Made by a program: the position numbers and the translations under genes. From positions 1 through 7,570 of the forward strand of contig JAJXXG010000536.1 of NCBI GenBank assembly GCA_021781255.1: 7,570 nt of DNA. Direction: 5' to 3'. Under the pieces are notes generated by a model. That model was not told the DNA's origin and did no database searches. It was given only the letters and a program-made list of their open reading frames with translations. The first letter of the stretch is position 1. Each line of letters starts with the position of its first letter. This document shows positions 5,807 to 7,570 of the stretch, piece after piece. Source of the stretch: Acidobacteriota bacterium (GTDB lineage Bacteria; Acidobacteriota; Terriglobia; Terriglobales; Acidobacteriaceae).

Positions 5807-6730
5807 TTACAGGTTTGAGGACAATCTTTCTGGAACCGCCATGCCCAGCATGCGCAGGTATTCGCGCGTAAGGATGGAGCGGAGGCGGGGAGCAATCGCT
5901 TGATCGCATGGGACTTCCAGCGAGCGGCAGCGGTCGATGGCCGTGCGCAAGTCACGCAGAAACGCCACGCAGGACGGGCAACCTTCAATATGCTCGCGCA
6001 TCTGGTCGCAGGTGCGCGGCTCCACCCGGCCATCCAGATACTCTGAGAGGTTGGCGAACAGCTCGCGGCATGCGGCAGGTTGCCTTGCGCTTTTCGACCT
6101 TGAGCGTCGCGGCTTATCCTCCTGCGGTTCGGCTGGCTCCGGCTTCACGGATGCGGCGTCGAGAACACGGCTCATCTCTTTGCGGACGGCCAGGCGAGCC
6201 CGGTGCAGCCGCACGCGGACGGTTCCCTGCTGCAGGCCGAGAATCTGCGCTACCTGGTCAGTGTTCAGCTCTTCCATGTCGTGGAGCACGAGCACGATGC
6301 GAAGCGGCGCGGGGATGCGCAGCACGGATTCATGCAGCAGATGATGCTGCTCGGCGTGGAGCACGTTGCCCTCGGGACTGGCGGCGGCGTCCTGCAGGAG
6401 GCGCCCCAGCTCCGCATCGTCGGGCATCAGCTCATCCAGCGAGAGGGTGCGCGAGGGCGCATTGGCGGGCTTGCGGCGCATGCGCCAGCAGCGATTGCGC
6501 GTTACGGTGTAAAGCCACACCGCCAGGGCCTGCGGATCACGAATCTTGGCCAGGTGACTCAGGGAGCGGTAAAGCACTTCCTGCGTAGTGTCTTCAGCAT
6601 CCTCTGGATGCCCGCACAGCTTCATGCTGAACGAATACACCGTGTTCTGAAGCAGGCCAATCGCTTCCTCCACCGCCTCAGGCGTGTCGCGTTGCAGCAA
6701 CTCGGCAGCTTGGATCAGTTCAGGTCGCAT
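5807..6730 (-). CDS. ECF RNA polymerase sigma factor fused to a C-terminal zf-HC2 (anti-sigma-like) domain
   Basis: A 307-residue sigma-70-family protein of the extracytoplasmic-function type. Region 2 is at about residues 20-87, with EDAEDTTQEVLYRSL and the promoter-melting/recognition part VWLYTVTRNRCWRMRRK. A linker follows, then region 4 at about 122-185 (LRIPAPLRIVLVLHDMEELNTDQVAQILGLQQGTVRVRLHRARLAVRKE), which reads the -35 element. After a basic, Pro-rich linker at about 195-218 comes a zinc-finger domain of the kind found in ZAS anti-sigma factors, with C221, H247, C251 and C254 in the HxxxCxxC pattern HIEGCPSC. Standard ECF factors are near 190 residues and end after region 4, with the anti-sigma factor encoded separately. 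Further cysteines (C268, C275) follow. The ATG at 6730 is preferred; an in-frame TTG at 6748 would add six residues, and neither has a strong ribosome-binding site. Confidence 0.92.
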   Translation of the reverse strand: MRPELIQAAELLQRDTPEAVEEAIGLLQNTVYSFSMKLCGHPEDAEDTTQEVLYRSLSHLAKIRDPQALAVWLYTVTRNRCWRMRRKPANAPSRTLSLDELMPDDAELGRLLQDAAASPEGNVLHAEQHHLLHESVLRIPAPLRIVLVLHDMEELNTDQVAQILGLQQGTVRVRLHRARLAVRKEMSRVLDAASVKPEPAEPQEDKPRRSRSKSARQPAACRELFANLSEYLDGRVEPRTCDQMREHIEGCPSCVAFLRDLRTAIDRCRSLEVPCDQAIAPRLRSILTREYLRMLGMAVPERLSSNL

Positions 6731-6804
6731 GGCGGGAAATCTGGACAAGGGCCTGGCAGCGCACAGGGATGACTCACCCCAGCAGCTTGAGCAGGTTCTA
6801 TCTC

Positions 6805-6841
6805 AGTATAGCCGCCTTGCGCATGATCATTGTGCGGCAAG
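6805..6841 (-). promoter_or_regulatory. Candidate promoter and overlapping dyad upstream of the sigma-factor gene
   Basis: In the 154-bp gap upstream of the sigma gene, the - strand carries TATACT at 6810-6805 (5 of 6 matches to TATAAT). Directly upstream of it, where a -35 element would sit, is an imperfect inverted repeat at 6816-6841: CTTGC GCA on one side and TGC G GCAAG on the other, centred on the palindrome TGATCA. No acceptable -35 hexamer is present at 16-18 bp. This layout fits an activator- or repressor-controlled promoter with an untranslated leader of roughly 70 nt, but it could also be a transcript hairpin after the 93-residue gene. Pattern only; no factor is assigned. Confidence 0.3.
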
Positions 6842-6884
6842 CGAAACGCCGGCGGCTTCCGGCCGCGCATGGGTGACGCGGCGA

Positions 6885-7166
6885 TCAGTGTACGCGGGGG
6901 GCCGTTGAGCCACCGGCCTGCCCTGCTGCCTCAATCATTTCAAGGCAGATGGGGCAGATTTTTCTCAGCCATTGCCGCTCTTCTATATCTTCCGGCTTCG
7001 CGTCGGCATCCTGCCATGCGCGCAGCAGGGCGAGCGCCAGCTCCATTTCCGCGCCGGGACGGCTTGCCTCAAGCCGGAACATCTGGCGATAGACTTCGTC
7101 TTTGAACTGCTCGCTCCGCCTGGGCCGGGCAGTTGGCGGATGGGCGGAGCGTTTGAGCGACGTCAT
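6885..7166 (-). CDS. Small hypothetical protein with a CPIC motif
   Basis: A 93-residue protein I do not recognise. The N-terminal 20 residues are basic and Pro-rich (MTSLKRSAHPPTARPRR) and look unstructured. The middle is helical and amphipathic (FKDEVYRQMFRLEASRPGAEMELALALLRAWQDA at about 21-54), and a CPIC pair at 71-74 precedes a short helix and a Gly/Ser tail. A single CxxC could bind metal together with a partner chain or be redox-active; neither is shown. The start at 7166 overlaps the methyltransferase stop as ATGA and has an AGGGGAG ribosome-binding site about 8 nt upstream, so I preferred it over the earlier in-frame ATG at 7193. The overlap means it is probably translated together with the methyltransferase. 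Codon usage matches its neighbours, and the tight coupling argues that it is a real gene. Confidence 0.72.
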   Translation of the reverse strand: MTSLKRSAHPPTARPRRSEQFKDEVYRQMFRLEASRPGAEMELALALLRAWQDADAKPEDIEERQWLRKICPICLEMIEAAGQAGGSTAPRVH

Positions 7167-7570
7167 TGCGGCATCTCCCCTTGCACGAGCCACGAGAACT
7201 TGCCGGCGTTTGTGTGGGCAGTTTGCACAAAGCCCGCAGCGGTCAGGTCGCGCATGGCGTCCGCGGCGCTGATGCGGTGATCGAGCGGCGGTCCTGCTTC
7301 GCGCTCCACGTCCGGCCGCCAGTCGAGGATGGCGATGCGGCCCCCGGACTTGAGGATGCGCTTCGTCTCCCGCAGAACCGCGGCGTGATCGTCAAACTCG
7401 TGCCACACATTGGCCAGCAGCACCAGGCTGCAAGTCGAATCGTCCAGGCTGGTGGCGTCGGCCTCTGCATGCATCAGCTCAATGTTCTTGATACCGCCGT
7501 CTTGCAGCTTTTGCCGCAGGTGCGCCAGCATCTCCGGCTGCGCATCGACGGCGAAGACCTTGCCGTGCGG
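7163..7570 (-). CDS. Class I SAM-dependent methyltransferase, C-terminal part (cut by the window edge)
   Basis: The last 135 residues of a class I S-adenosylmethionine-dependent methyltransferase of the Methyltransf_11/UbiE-like type; the N-terminus lies outside the window. The visible part starts at strand beta-2 (KVFAVDAQPEML), whose aspartate normally holds the ribose hydroxyls of SAM. It continues with an acidic loop (AEADATSLDD), the beta-4 strand SLVLLANVWHEF, and the post-motif RILKSGGRIAILDWRPD that marks beta-5. The glycine-rich SAM loop (motif I) would be just upstream of 7570 and cannot be checked. An internal ATG at 7531 exists but would remove beta-2, so the true start is beyond the edge. 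The substrate cannot be told. The stop at 7163 overlaps the next gene's start codon, indicating a shared transcript. Confidence 0.9.
   Translation of the reverse strand, partial: PHGKVFAVDAQPEMLAHLRQKLQDGGIKNIELMHAEADATSLDDSTCSLVLLANVWHEFDDHAAVLRETKRILKSGGRIAILDWRPDVEREAGPPLDHRISAADAMRDLTAAGFVQTAHTNAGKFSWLVQGEMPQ

Noticed and set aside
5908..6772. + strand open frames of 226 and 189 residues opposite the sigma gene
   Set aside because: Arg/Ala/Cys-rich shadow composition, antisense to a clear sigma factor.
6848..6863. GCCGG/CCGGC hairpin after the 93-residue gene as a terminator
   Set aside because: The stem is only 5 bp and no T-run follows on the - strand.

Overview
This 7.57 kb window is GC-rich bacterial chromosome. 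I see no tRNA, rRNA, CRISPR array, insertion sequence or phage gene. The three genes on the + strand at the left are the ribosomal protein run bS6 - bS18 - bL9. The arrangement and protein style (Ala/Pro-rich tails on S6 and L9, a long Gly/Pro/Arg-rich head on S18, no ssb between S6 and S18, high GC) made me think of Acidobacteriota of the Terriglobia type. That assignment is an impression from gene style, not a demonstrated placement.

Layout: positions 37-1651 (+ strand) hold rpsF, rpsR and rplI. A 9-bp perfect GC hairpin at 1673-1700 ends this operon and lies in the convergent gap. Everything to the right (1752-7570) is on the - strand. Read in the direction of transcription, from right to left, it contains: the C-terminal part of a class I SAM-dependent methyltransferase cut by the window edge; a 93-residue unknown protein with a CPIC motif that overlaps the methyltransferase stop by ATGA; an ECF-type sigma factor fused to a C-terminal zinc-binding anti-sigma-like (zf-HC2) domain; an OsmC-family redox protein; a LysR-type regulator; a YeiH-family (UPF0324, putative sulfate exporter) membrane protein; a lone dipeptide/oligopeptide-type ABC ATPase; and a small predicted lipoprotein.

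The genes from the sigma factor to the ABC ATPase are spaced by only 45-63 bp, so they could form one transcription unit starting from the 154-bp gap upstream of the sigma gene. The LysR/YeiH pairing is a known association (yeiE/yeiH in E. coli). OsmC proteins are thiol peroxidases. Together with a cysteine-rich sigma/anti-sigma fusion, this suggests, but does not prove, a redox- or sulfur-responsive module. This is the most interesting hypothesis in the window. The rest is ordinary housekeeping and common accessory families.

No stretch longer than 300 bases lacks a gene. The largest gaps are 981-1162, with a possible promoter for rplI, and 6731-6884, with an imperfect dyad and a -10-like element.
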